Assembly (NCBI GenBank): GCA_903772945.1
Contig: CAICTM010000153.1
Span: 1-64,000 of the forward strand
Direction of reading: 5' to 3'
Origin: Seminavis robusta
Lineage: Eukaryota; Bacillariophyta; Bacillariophyceae; Naviculales; Naviculaceae
Length of the DNA stretch: 64,000 nucleotides
This document shows positions 20,951 to 30,067 of this stretch, piece after piece. Each line of letters begins with the position of its first letter. The stretch's first letter is position 1. The notes below the pieces were generated by a model that ran no database searches, was not told the DNA's origin, and was given only the letters and a program-made list of their open reading frames with translations. A program made the translations under genes and the position numbers.

Positions 20951-21568
20951 ATGACGGTGTCTCTCACTCTGCCTCGTGCTGCGATCTTGCTGTTTGCTGC
21001 TTGCGCTGTTGCTCAAGCGGTTGATGACGAGAGCAGCGAGACATGTTTTGGTGATACGTCCTCCTCCAACGCAAGCTCTTCGGTCGTGATGGAGCGTTTG
21101 CAGGAGCTTGCGCCAGTCTGCAAACTTGTTACGACATCTGTCGTTAGCTTTTTGAGCACCTTCCTGGTGCTTCGAACGCTCACGACGGCAGCCAAGCTGG
21201 CCATCGTCGTCTTCTTGTTGTACGTGCAAGAGTCGAGTCGATGGAGCGGCCGATCGATCGATCGATCGCGAATGGTTTTCTGGTTGTCGTCGACCAACTC
21301 ACGACTCGATGCGTCTCTCTTTTCGTTCCTTCTCCACAGTACCCTGCTGATGGATGAGCTTCCCAATGTGCTAGGTGATACGCTGAAAGGCTTCTTCGGT
21401 GAACACTCTGCTGCACTCCAGCAGTACCTCTTGTCCAAAGTCGGCAGCATGGCAAACGATGGATGGGAATCGTTCAACATTACGATTCGAGGACTGGTGA
21501 CAGCCGGAGACAAGTACACGATTGTGGGAGTGGTGGTTGGGACGCTACTAGCCATGTACAGGGCTTGA
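20951..21568 (+). CDS. Small secreted or membrane protein of unknown function
   Basis: ATG 20951 was chosen because a clear signal peptide follows (MTVSLTLPRAAILLFAACAV, cleavage near AQA). The open frame extends upstream to 20654 but is not protein-like there. An intron at 21220-21339 (GTACGT...CTCCACAG) is likely: it removes the Arg/Ser-rich insert and joins KLAIVVFLF to TLLMDELPNVLGD. The spliced product is about 165 residues with a hydrophobic middle (VVSFLSTFLVLRTLTTAAKLAIVVF) and a hydrophobic C-terminus (YTIVGVVVGTLLAMY). There are two Cys in the mature N-terminal part. No family recognised. Confidence 0.6.
   Translation: MTVSLTLPRAAILLFAACAVAQAVDDESSETCFGDTSSSNASSSVVMERLQELAPVCKLVTTSVVSFLSTFLVLRTLTTAAKLAIVVFLLYVQESSRWSGRSIDRSRMVFWLSSTNSRLDASLFSFLLHSTLLMDELPNVLGDTLKGFFGEHSAALQQYLLSKVGSMANDGWESFNITIRGLVTAGDKYTIVGVVVGTLLAMYRA
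21220..21339 (+). other. 120-bp stop-free intron candidate
   Basis: GTACGT donor and pyrimidine-rich CTTCTCCACAG acceptor, in phase and without stops, so both spliced and unspliced forms stay open. It contains the tetranucleotide run CGATCGATCGATCG at about 21250. Confidence 0.6.
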
Positions 21569-22354
21569 GCGCTGGATCATCCTGTCCTGTCCACAAAGCC
21601 GCCCGACAGAAACAAATCCTGTGCACTCAAATGTAAGTGCGATACCGGTACGATGCCGGCATGTGATGATCGTGTCAGTTACAGAGACCCAGAGCACCAG
21701 ACAACTACCGGTACACCGATAGACCACTTGATAAAAAGCAGACTACGTAACAACGATAGCTTCACAGTAAACTTGAACCACATCGTCCCTACAGGCATCC
21801 GGACAAGACCGTTCTTGTTCTCGGCTGGACTCAAGTCGTCTTAAGTCACCGACTGACCGGTACGGCACCGGTACTATACCGTAATCCGCAATTGGCATTC
21901 AAGCAGCTTGAATTCGCCGTCGAAGGTTCGCGACCAAGCACGTGCTTCGTTTGTACGAAGCAGATGTAAGACGACCCACGCACCTCTGTGGTACAGTCGT
22001 ACTGGTATCGGTACGCTGTGGGCATGTCCGCTCCACGCTCCACCATTTCTTCCGCGTTGCCCGTGCGTTTCGCAAAACCATTCTTAGCTCTTCATTGAGA
22101 GAGAAATATCAAAATTGACCGTGTGTTTGCTGTGACAAGTCTTGAGACTGTCGAAACGCCCAAAGCGAAGTGCTGAAAGCGGACACAACGGATGCTAATG
22201 TGTCACGGCTCACAGGAACGCCAGTCTGCTTCGCCCTTGACTCCACGCTTTGCAAATCAGGAGAGCTGCTCATAGTTCGTTGCAACTCCCTGCCTTTTGG
22301 TCACAAACGAAGCGACTCCAACAACTGTCACCCAGATTTGAAACTTTACTCACC
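21569..22354. other. Gap rich in TACCGG palindromes
   Basis: No gene is supported. CCGGTA and TACCGG occur repeatedly (around 21645, 21706, 21858, 21870 and 22008). The last 100 bp are presumably the promoter and 5'UTR of the next gene. Confidence 0.4.
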
Positions 22355-23056
22355 ATGTTGTCCTTGCAGATTGCCCTTATCATCCTTTTGCTCCTGAACA
22401 TTTCTGCCAATGGACTCGTCGAGGAGAACCGCTCTAGCCGTCTTCGTTCGTCGTCGATGCAACGCACTACCGATGAGTTACACCGAATGCTACCCGGTGA
22501 AGATGAGACTCCCAGCCCAACCAGTGCCAGCCCTAGTATTTCACCCAGACCATCTATATCGCCCCCTCCCTCGTTGTCTCCTACAGTCACCGCCTTTCCA
22601 AGCATCATGCCAACGTTAGGTCCAAGTCAGGAGCCAACGCGCCTCCCGACCACGGAACCGACTGCCGCCCCAACAATTGCACCAAGCACTGCTCAGCCCT
22701 CAATGGCCCCCACGATGGAGCCCACAATGTCATTTCAACAACGGGTGATGGAAAGCCCCGAAGCAATCGCGTCGATGATGATTCCCCTAGCATCGCTTGG
22801 TATTGTTGCATTGGCTGTTCGTCGTAAGCGCAACATGGAGACGAAGATTGCTTTAGAAGGCTTGCTGAATGAAAAAGTTCCCGACGAGATTGCCGTCCCT
22901 GCCAAACAGCCCGCTGGCATGATGAATGGAGTGGAGTTGGTAGATGCGTCCGTGTGGAAGCCCAACACCGAGTGGCAACCCAACGAAGCGACCGTGGTCC
23001 AAGTGCCCTCGGAACTCACGTCGGATCTCTCAACCGAGTATGTGGTCATGCACTAG
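22355..23056 (+). CDS. Type I membrane protein with Pro/Ser/Thr-rich extracellular stalk
   Basis: ATG 22355 (CACCATGTT) precedes a signal peptide (MLSLQIALIILLLLNISANG). Residues about 48-125 are a mucin-like stalk of short PS/PT units (PSPTSASPSISPRPSISPPP; PTEPTAAPTIAPSTAQPS), the repeat style of diatom cell-wall and adhesive proteins. A membrane helix follows (AIASMMIPLASLGIVALAV), then RRKRNME as a stop-transfer signal and a cytoplasmic tail of about 75 residues. The stalk is a likely target for O-glycosylation. A larger in-frame opening starts upstream at 22250 but lacks a signal peptide. 233 residues, no intron. Confidence 0.75.
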   Translation: MLSLQIALIILLLLNISANGLVEENRSSRLRSSSMQRTTDELHRMLPGEDETPSPTSASPSISPRPSISPPPSLSPTVTAFPSIMPTLGPSQEPTRLPTTEPTAAPTIAPSTAQPSMAPTMEPTMSFQQRVMESPEAIASMMIPLASLGIVALAVRRKRNMETKIALEGLLNEKVPDEIAVPAKQPAGMMNGVELVDASVWKPNTEWQPNEATVVQVPSELTSDLSTEYVVMH

Positions 23057-23489
23057 TTACAATACTACGGATCGCTCATTCAACAGGAAGGGACAGATTG
23101 TGTCTTGTTTGGTGTTCTTGGAGGAGATAGAGAGAAAAGACGGCTCTTTCATTTTGAGTGCACTGTAATGCCTACTAGATTTCTATTGTTTGTCCCGAGC
23201 GCTCATGCCACCACTAGCTAGCTACTTGGTTGCTAGTATCACAATGGCTACACACACAACCCGTGTACTTATCTTATATGATAGGCGAGGAAAGCGGGAG
23301 TAGATTTGCACAATGATGGTGAGTTTCCCAACCATAACATCACGAGGGTTAGAGTCTCCGCGCCACGCTGCGTGAAGCATGGGTGTGGAGTTCTCAAGGT
23401 GTGCTGTTGCTCTTCACGCAACAGCATAGACCTAAGCATGAGGCATTACCATACCCCAATTTTGAGGAATCACAGGCACTCTGCATAAC
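23057..23489. other. Gap before a retroelement relic
   Basis: No gene is seen. Contains TAGCTAGCTA runs near 23215 and the inverted pair GTTGCTCTTCACGCAACA near 23405. Confidence 0.35.
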
Positions 23490-24035
23490 CATCTTGCCAT
23501 AGGGCAAGTACGGTATAGGCACAGGTATTACCTATGGGTGTAGCGTCTACCCCCAATATGCTTCAAAGTATCATGGATGAACTCTTTGGTGATTTGGAGT
23601 TTGCCAAAGTATGCATTGATGATATACTCATCACTCTAGGTGGTGCCACTGAGGACCATCTTTCTAAACTTGAAATAGTACTAAGCAAACTTGACAAAAA
23701 TGGATTCAAAGTCAATGTCCGCAAATGCTTCTTTGCAGAGGAGGAGCTAGAGTATTTGGGCTGGCAACTTACTCAAGATGCTATCAAACCGCATCCACAG
23801 AAAGTGGAAGCGATGCTCAGGCAGCAAGTGCCTAAGACTGTCAAGCAATTGAGACATTTCCTTGGGATGGTTAACTATTACCAAAATATATGGCGATGCC
23901 GAAGCCACATACTAGTCTAGCTCCAATGACAGAGCTACTTTCCCAAAAGAGGAAGTGGAACTGGACCAACGAATGCCAGGAATCCTTTGAAGAATTGAAA
24001 AGGATTATGAGTGAAGAATTGTTTGAGGATTGCAA
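23490..24035 (+). pseudogene. Ty3/gypsy reverse transcriptase relic
   Basis: Fragment from the RT palm to the thumb. It shows remnants of TILP-GKY, then MGVASTPNMLQSIMDELFGD, the active site as VCIDDILITL (Cys in place of the usual Tyr before IDD), VNVRKCFFAEEELEYLGWQL, and the thumb LRHFLGMVNYYQNIW. A frameshift near 23895 moves the rest (RCRSHILAPMTELLSQKRKW, then WTNECQESFEELKRI) to another frame. No LTR or other domain is attached. It belongs to a lineage different from copies A and B, whose RT is much more eroded. Confidence 0.8.
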
Positions 24036-24636
24036 AACATTGGGGATGTTGGGTGTGGATGACACTGTATTTCAAGAGTCAAACCTTGACACAAACCAAT
24101 TGGGTGTCCGGTGGGAAATTCAGGCAGCCGTCAGGAAATCCTTTGATCACCGCAGAGTGACATATGGCTCAACCCCCCAGGTTCATCTCCATGAGTACAA
24201 GTTGGAAGGAACACTGTCACTCATGGGGAGAACAGTTGGCCGGTTTGTTGAATCCGAAGCTGGCTATCTAGGCTGTAGGACTAGCACAGTGCTGTCCTGC
24301 AAATATTCGCAAGAGTTTGGATGTTGGCCTGGACCTTGGTTCTTTGCCAACAACTGGTCTTCTGTGGGAAGAACCAGGCATGTTGCAAACAGAGTTGCCT
24401 TTCTGGGTGAGATGAAAGAGGAAGGAACTTTGGTGCTCAATTGGATCTCAAACAAGCATATCTGCAGTGAACTCTTCGGTATATGTCGACACAAACCCCA
24501 GTTCCCTTGGTTCCCCCAGCAATCCCAGGCGAGCAGCACTGATGAGTCCTCAATGGACGAAAAAGTACTTGAGCACTCTCACTTTTTGCTGCATTTGATA
24601 GAGCCACTGGAAGAGGCGTTGGATGGCGGTGAGTGA
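24036..24636 (+). other. Unassigned open stretch after the RT relic
   Basis: The frame entered after the RT thumb stays open for a further 200 codons, but the translation (VFQESNLDTNQLGVRWEIQA onward, with many Trp, Cys and Phe) does not resemble RNase H or any family I know. It could be unrelated DNA joined to the relic that happens to be open, or a piece of another gene. Not called as a gene. The interval 24637-24976 shows nothing further. Confidence 0.3.
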
Positions 24637-24976
24637 CAGAGTGACAGTGTTGTTCTCTGATAGAGGAGTTCAGGTTGCATGACACTGGTGTTCTTGCTGT
24701 GCTTGGTTTGCTGTGGGCAACTACCGGTACCTGTGTCTCCTACTAACCTTGCATGAAACAGCAGCCTACCTAATGAGGATATCAAGAAGGTACACGAGAT
24801 AGTCCTATAAATTACATAATCAGAAACTATGACAAAATGTACCTCTAGCAGAGTCTGCCCTCCATGCTGAGCTGCCTCCAACGATGTGGAAATGAGTGTG
24901 AGAAGGCCCTCTTCATTTACTTGTTACAGTTTAACATACAATAGTAGCTGCTGTGGACAGAACTCGCTTGACTCGC

Positions 24977-26515
24977 TCATTCCCCTGGAGCAACTTTTCT
25001 CCGTTTCTTATTCTTCTTGGAGTCTTTTTTCTTTTGCATCTTTTTGGCCTTGGCGACGAGTGCTCTTGCCTTTTCCACCTCTTTTGGATCCATTTCCAGA
25101 TCTTGTCGATTGCCACCCAATTTTCTCTTCTTGTCCGTGGTAGTCTCCTGTTCTTGCTGCTTGTTGTTGGTTTCTTTGGGTTTCATTACTTCTTCCTCTT
25201 GTGATTCATCATCGTCGTTGTCGTGTTCTTCTTGTGGTTCATCATCGTCCTGACAAGCCCACGCCACGAGACAAGTGACCCTGGCTCCAGTTCCTAATTG
25301 TACGGCATCAATAATGTCGACTGCCATTTCTTCTTGGTCGTCATCGTTGTCACTATCCGATCCTGCTGGATTCTCGTCATTATTGTCGGGATTCTCTTGG
25401 TCATTGTCATTGTTGTCATTGTCTGTCATCATCATAGTAATGGCCCCTTGCAAATTCATGAGGGAAATGACACCGGCACTATTGGCCGTAGCCACATAAT
25501 AGCCGGCCACGGTACAGATACACTTGTATCGTTCTTCCCCCGCCACAGGTCCTTCGACAGGTTCAATGGCCATGATAGCCCTTCGTGCTTCGGCGTTTTT
25601 AATAGTGTCATCGTGGATTGTCTTGACGGCCACTACAGGCAATGATCCATCGTTGCACGCAGCCGCTACAAAAATCCCTTGATGCCCTTGTATCAATGCG
25701 AGTTGATTGACACGACTGGGCAATTCGACATGACACCAATCCTCTCCGGTTTCCACATCGCGCACAGTAATGTGCGATCCATGACAAAACGCATATAAAC
25801 TGCCATCGTGACTCCACGCCAGCGACACGATGGGATTCTTTGTTTGGATGGAAGTGACAAAGGAAAGTCGTCCTTTGGTCAAATCCCACAATTTGAGTTT
25901 TCCATCGGCATGTCCTCCCGTCAGTGCGAGTTTTCCCGATGGATGCACGGCGACACTGGCGAGACCTCCGACATGCCCTGCCAAGACGTGTTGGACGGAC
26001 CAATCTCGTTTTTTGTAAATGACTAATTTGCCACTGCTGAATCCGACCAAACAGTGTGTCGAGTGACTTTGATTACTTGTAGCAGAAGAAGTAGCAATGG
26101 GAGGTGGGGGTGGCGCAAAGCAGGCAACGACAGGCGTTCCAAAATCCATGGGAGTCTTGACTTCTCCCGAGGATGTGAGGCGACGATGCCAATCATGTGT
26201 CTTGAGCATTTCATCGTATCCCGTGGAGAGTAAGGATCCTGGCATAGTGTTGTTTGTAGAGTGGTTGTTATTGGGTTGGGATGCCAAACAGAGACATCGA
26301 ACAGATCCACCATGGACGGGAGTGGCAAAGGAAATTTCCAGTTTTCGTTGGTTTTTCTTGTTCTGTTTCAATTCCCATCCAGCCACGACGCCATCATACG
26401 TCCCCACCGTCACAATCACTTTGGCAGGAAGTGGGTTTGACGATGACAGGCTCTCACTACTAGTAGTGGCATCATGATGGGTATCGCTTTCATCGTCAGA
26501 AGAGGAGCTTGTCAT
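24977..26515 (-). CDS. MAK11: WD40 protein, MAK11/PAK1IP1-like ribosome-assembly factor
   Basis: An intronless 512-residue frame from an ATG at 26515. A Ser/Asp-rich N-terminus precedes WD40 blades: KVIVTVGTYDGVVAGWEL; SLLSTGYDEMLKTHDW; the diagnostic LAGHVGGLASVAVHPSGK followed by LALTGGHADGKLKLWDL and KGRLSFVTSIQ; then IVSLAWSHDGSLYAFCHG and ITVRDVETGE. This pattern is that of MAK11/PAK1IP1, a nucleolar factor for 60S subunit assembly (5S RNP and Rpf2-Rrs1 stage). A long acidic Asp/Asn/Glu insert and a Lys-rich tail (KKMQKKKDSKKNKKRR) act plausibly as nucleolar-targeting elements. It is divergently paired with adenylate kinase across 235 bp. Confidence 0.85.
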   Translation of the reverse strand: MTSSSSDDESDTHHDATTSSESLSSSNPLPAKVIVTVGTYDGVVAGWELKQNKKNQRKLEISFATPVHGGSVRCLCLASQPNNNHSTNNTMPGSLLSTGYDEMLKTHDWHRRLTSSGEVKTPMDFGTPVVACFAPPPPPIATSSATSNQSHSTHCLVGFSSGKLVIYKKRDWSVQHVLAGHVGGLASVAVHPSGKLALTGGHADGKLKLWDLTKGRLSFVTSIQTKNPIVSLAWSHDGSLYAFCHGSHITVRDVETGEDWCHVELPSRVNQLALIQGHQGIFVAAACNDGSLPVVAVKTIHDDTIKNAEARRAIMAIEPVEGPVAGEERYKCICTVAGYYVATANSAGVISLMNLQGAITMMMTDNDNNDNDQENPDNNDENPAGSDSDNDDDQEEMAVDIIDAVQLGTGARVTCLVAWACQDDDEPQEEHDNDDDESQEEEVMKPKETNNKQQEQETTTDKKRKLGGNRQDLEMDPKEVEKARALVAKAKKMQKKKDSKKNKKRRKVAPGE

Positions 26516-26750
26516 GGTGACTTGGTAGGTGTCTTTGGTCGATCAATAAATAATGAGACGAGATGGAGGAAGAAATGCGCTTTTGAAAAAAATGGGTGGT
26601 GTTGATGAATCTTTGCAACTTAGCCAGCAGAGCTGTACCCTCATTTTTCTTCCAGACGTTCAAAGAGAAGAAGCAAAAACTGTGGAAGATCGGCGATACC
26701 GGTATGGAGTGCCATACCCATCAATCTACTGGTACTATCTATCTTATCAC
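26516..26750. promoter_or_regulatory. Shared divergent promoter, MAK11-like and adenylate kinase
   Basis: The two start codons are at most 265 bp apart on opposite strands. The interval contains GATACCGGTAT near 26695 and no recognisable TATA box in fixed position. A bidirectional promoter is inferred from spacing only. Confidence 0.5.
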
Positions 26751-26780
26751 ATGCATCATATCATAGCCACTGCTGCCAAG

Positions 26781-27557
26781 ATGTTTCGTCCTCGACTGTG
26801 TCTGTTGGGAAGTCCTGGCAGTGGCAAGGGATCCTATGGACAAATATTGGCACGGCATTGGGGGGTTCCCATTGTCACTGTCAGTCAGGTCTTGAAGCAA
26901 CAACAACAACTCGTCAGTCAACAAGACCAACAAGATCAAATGGCATCGGGAAACTTACTAGATGATCAAGTCGTCAGTCAAGCAGTACTAGAGTATCTTT
27001 CTCAACAACAAAAAGACGCTACTACTACCACTTCTTCTTATTTATTGGATGGATTTCCACGGACCATCGATCAAATTCATCTCATGGAATCCACGTGGCC
27101 GACATTCCTGCAAGTCCAAGCAGCCGTTCATTTGAATGTGCCAACCGATGTCTGCGAACGAAAATTACTCGGAAGACGCATCTGCACCGTCTGTGGCAAT
27201 CACTTTAATATTCACGGCGTTACCAGTGGAGGATTTGATTTGCCTCCCAAATTGCCACGACCGGGAGAATGTCACCGTGCAAATGCCTTGGGGACACCCA
27301 GTTTGCCCCAACAGCACAATTTGACAAAATGCAATGCGCCGTGGATGCGACGAGACGATGATCAACGCGACGTCATTCAGCATCGACTGCAACTCTATGC
27401 CCAACATACAAAACCCATTTTGGAGTATTATTGTCAACAACAAGCCAATAGCAGGCTCTTTGACTTTGTCCCATATCGAGGATTTCAGGACATGGCCAGG
27501 CTACAGACCGAACTGGAAGAGTGGCTCGGGGAGAATCTACCCGAAACGGTGCAATAG
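26781..27557 (+). CDS. ADK: Adenylate kinase-family nucleoside monophosphate kinase
   Basis: 258 residues from ATG 26781 (an ATG at 26751 would add MHHIIATAAK). The P-loop is GSPGSGKGSYG at residues 10-20; the AMP-binding region follows, lengthened by a Gln-rich insert; YLLDGFPRTIDQ is the classic NMP-kinase signature; the LID begins GRRICTVCGNHFN. The LID is longer than usual and has Cys residues as C-x2-C, then two widely spaced Cys (PGECHRA, LTKCNAP), so zinc binding is possible but not of textbook spacing. MRRDDDQRDVIQHRLQLYAQ is the conserved LID-to-core helix with the catalytic Arg residues. Reaction: ATP + AMP to 2 ADP, to maintain adenylate balance. Localisation is unclear; no evident transit peptide with the chosen start. 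Confidence 0.9.
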   Translation: MFRPRLCLLGSPGSGKGSYGQILARHWGVPIVTVSQVLKQQQQLVSQQDQQDQMASGNLLDDQVVSQAVLEYLSQQQKDATTTTSSYLLDGFPRTIDQIHLMESTWPTFLQVQAAVHLNVPTDVCERKLLGRRICTVCGNHFNIHGVTSGGFDLPPKLPRPGECHRANALGTPSLPQQHNLTKCNAPWMRRDDDQRDVIQHRLQLYAQHTKPILEYYCQQQANSRLFDFVPYRGFQDMARLQTELEEWLGENLPETVQ

Positions 27558-27563
27558 AATAGA

Positions 27564-28199
27564 ATGCAAATCACTGAACCGGCGCTGGTTGGTTGGTTGG
27601 TTGGTAGTGGCAAGTACTTTCAGTTCGATGAGCACGGACCAGGCTTTCAGGAGGCAAACAGAGAGTTGGAGTTGGCTTCAAAGTGGAAGATTGAGATCAG
27701 GCGGTGTGGTGTGTACCTTCTCAGCGCCGATAGACCTGGTCTGGCCTTGTCATTGACGCCAACAGGTGAGCTCACCCTGGGGCTTCCTGGATATGCTTCT
27801 CTTTGGAAACTTGAACCCCGCTTGCCGAAACCACATCCCAAATGGAAGTATTTGTTGATCATGGGAGGTATGGGGGGCGTGTTTCCGCTTCTGCTCCCAC
27901 CTTACCCAGCTGGGGCAATTGAAGTTGCGAAGGAAGAAAAAGCCGTAGTGGCGAGTCTGGCTTTTACAGGTAGTGCTTGTGCCGCACTTCTGCTCCCACC
28001 TTACGCAGCTGCAATTGGAGTTGCGAGGGAAGAAAAAGCCGTGATGGCGAGACTGGCCATTACTGGTAGTGCGTGTGCCGCATTGCTAGTGGCTTGCAGC
28101 GGGGACCATCTCGTATCCGCAGGCACTTCTCTGCAAACCGCAAATAGTCGTCGACCACTCTGTGCATGGAGAGCCTGGAGCAACCGTGGCTACTGGTAA
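27564..28199 (+). CDS. Hypothetical protein with an internal tandem repeat
   Basis: An open frame of 211 codons starting 6 bases after the adenylate kinase stop. The first half (GFQEANRELELASKWKIEIR onward) is ordinary in composition. The second half is two near-identical units of about 33 residues (LLLPPYPAGAIEVAKEEKAV; LLLPPYAAAIGVAREEKAVM), alternating hydrophobic and charged. No family recognised. Placement so close behind another gene suggests either 3'UTR that is open by chance or a gene relic; kept as a low-confidence call. Confidence 0.3.
   Translation: MQITEPALVGWLVGSGKYFQFDEHGPGFQEANRELELASKWKIEIRRCGVYLLSADRPGLALSLTPTGELTLGLPGYASLWKLEPRLPKPHPKWKYLLIMGGMGGVFPLLLPPYPAGAIEVAKEEKAVVASLAFTGSACAALLLPPYAAAIGVAREEKAVMARLAITGSACAALLVACSGDHLVSAGTSLQTANSRRPLCAWRAWSNRGYW
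27888..28082 (+). repeat. Two-copy tandem repeat, unit about 99 bp
   Basis: Units start at 27888 and 27987 with CTTCTGCTCCCACCTTAC and end with TGTGCCGCA. They differ by scattered substitutions and a three-base gap, consistent with duplication under a maintained reading frame. Confidence 0.8.
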
Positions 28200-28394
28200 A
28201 AGGAGCGTGTGCACTTCGGACCCAACCAAAGATAAATTGACACATGCCAGTACCTGGTACCGGGGAGAACAAGAGCTGTCGGCTCTTCATACTATGGATA
28301 CTATGGAAAGCCAGGATATGCCATGTCTGGAACAGAGAGGCAATTCTACAAAGTCCAAGAAAGAATTTCTTTACTATCCTTGTAAACGCTATAC

Positions 28395-29900
28395 TCACGC
28401 CGTTGCTTTGGCATCGTTAAAGCAGTCTGTCTTGCATCGCCTTGCTGCGCGCTTCAATGCTTCGTCGTCATAGTTGTCGAGGCCATTCGGAAACCAGCTC
28501 TCCCAATCCATGTGAAACTCAATGAAAAGCATCTCGTTACCCAAGTCATCGGGATCCACAAAGCTGTACTGCTTGCAATCGTCTCTGTCAGGTGTTGGCT
28601 CGTTGCACATGTCCGTGGCCACTGTGGTGTCTGCACCATGAAGTGTACCGAAGCGAACCTGATGGGAAACTGGACATGGATAAATTCGATAGAACCTCGC
28701 CAGATTTACAAGAGATTTCCAGGCCATGCGATCTTTGGACCATCCTTCTCGCAAAACTAGAAGTCGTTCAAGGGATTTGTCATTCAACCCTGGGCCAAAG
28801 AAAGCTTTGAGATCCTCTTCCGATTCAACCTTGGCATTATCAACATCAAGCCAGCGGGACGCATCAATCTCTGGCTGTTTGCAAAAGAGTACAATGGCAG
28901 CATTGCCTTTCTTGGTAGAATTGCCCCGTCTGTTGTCGACGAATTTGCTGCTGTCTGGCCAGCTGCGGTCCAGCGCACTTAATACCGCCATCTTCAGGTC
29001 GTTCTGAAGTGTGTTCTTTGTGCAGTACACACCGTCACCAAAATCATGCGTACCCTCGCTTTGGGTGATTCGTGCTAATTCCTCGACCTTTTGGAGGACA
29101 CTAGCAGTGGTACCATGCATAAAGTGGTCGTCGTATCCGGCTTCTCCCAGCCACTCTTCCAATGCTGTAACCGCTTGCAATTCTGCGCCCCTGCTCATAT
29201 TCAGTGACATGTAATCCAAATATAGCTTGCTCCCATCCTTATGTTCCACTGTCTTGTAATGCTGAATGAATTCTCCGTCGGTTGGTTCCCCATAGGAGGG
29301 ATTGTCATATTCAATGTGTTGGAGAAGGTGGTAAATCATGTCAATGGTCGGTGTCGTTCCAACAACACCAAGCGCGTCTTCCCACATCTTCTGTGCAGCA
29401 AATTTCATCTTTGCAGCTTCTTCGTTCATTCCAAGGTACACGCACAACTGTACTCCATTTTCACGGTTAGTCATCTTCATGAGATCCTTCAACTCCAACT
29501 TGCTGAGTTGAAGCTTGATGTGGCAATGAAGAGAATCTTTCAATCTCCGAATGGGGTCTTTCTTGGTTCGTCGGCCACTAGAGGAGTCTGGATTTGGTAG
29601 AGCCACATGAGGGAAGAAGTGGCGAGCCCTGCCAAAGACTCGCTGCTTGCGCTCCTCATACAATGTCATGTAGCCCATAGTCTTTTCTCCTGTGGAGGAA
29701 GACACGATCGATGAAAATTTTCCTTCATCTTTGACATTGCTGTTACATAGTTGCTCCTCATCACAGAGTGCCTCTTCTCCTGGTGTTTTGGCCAATGGCA
29801 CAAACAAGGAATTGCTTCCACCATCATTGAAACTGCTAAAGGTACCGGTACTGGTACAAACAGTCTCAATATCATCTTTGGATGGAGATACCACCTTCAC
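28395..29900 (-). CDS. ADP-ribosyltransferase-like protein (DUF3990-type motifs)
   Basis: An open frame of about 500 codons. The centre carries FMHGTTASVLQKVEE and, 30 residues on, HDFGDGVYCTKN, the H-G-T/S and DFG-x-G-x-Y-x-T pair of PARP-like DUF3990 ADP-ribosyltransferase folds; the helix after it starts with a Gln (LQNDLKMAVLSALD), as in that family. The N-terminal 100 residues are low complexity and Ser/Glu rich; the C-terminal 150 residues (RRGNSTKKGNAAIVLFCKQP onward) are unassigned. There is no in-frame ATG before Met-75. A separate ATG at 30009 opens MGSINPSIDLVAALPVALFV, a membrane segment, and a GTGTGA donor near 29905 could join it in phase to acceptors near 29840-29860. Enzyme activity, NAD use and target are unproved. 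Confidence 0.6.
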   Translation of the reverse strand: MKVVSPSKDDIETVCTSTGTFSSFNDGGSNSLFVPLAKTPGEEALCDEEQLCNSNVKDEGKFSSIVSSSTGEKTMGYMTLYEERKQRVFGRARHFFPHVALPNPDSSSGRRTKKDPIRRLKDSLHCHIKLQLSKLELKDLMKMTNRENGVQLCVYLGMNEEAAKMKFAAQKMWEDALGVVGTTPTIDMIYHLLQHIEYDNPSYGEPTDGEFIQHYKTVEHKDGSKLYLDYMSLNMSRGAELQAVTALEEWLGEAGYDDHFMHGTTASVLQKVEELARITQSEGTHDFGDGVYCTKNTLQNDLKMAVLSALDRSWPDSSKFVDNRRGNSTKKGNAAIVLFCKQPEIDASRWLDVDNAKVESEEDLKAFFGPGLNDKSLERLLVLREGWSKDRMAWKSLVNLARFYRIYPCPVSHQVRFGTLHGADTTVATDMCNEPTPDRDDCKQYSFVDPDDLGNEMLFIEFHMDWESWFPNGLDNYDDEALKRAARRCKTDCFNDAKATA

Positions 29901-29903
29901 ACG

Positions 29904-30009
29904 CCACGTCGTCCATGCAACAGGAGATCATCAACAGGATGAGACCAACAACAAACAACGCTACCGGTAGGGCCGCAACAAGATCAATGCTGGGGTTGAT
30001 ACTGCCCAT
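29904..30009 (-). other. Possible first exon with membrane anchor of the ART-like gene
   Basis: ATG at 30009 on -, reading MGSINPSIDLVAALPVALFV and GLILLMISCCMDD, a single membrane helix with a dibasic-free Cys pair. It goes out of frame with the downstream ORF unless a short intron (GTGTGAAGG...TTTAG or AGCAG) is removed. Confidence 0.4.
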
Positions 30010-30067
30010 GGTTGGTGGTTGATTTGCTGCAATGCTGAAATACTAGGGTTCAATGCTCGATAAGTTT

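Noticed and set aside
24879-25645. Plus-strand open frames opposite the MAK11-like gene
   Set aside because: Translations of the complement of acidic and Lys-rich low-complexity codons; no independent evidence.
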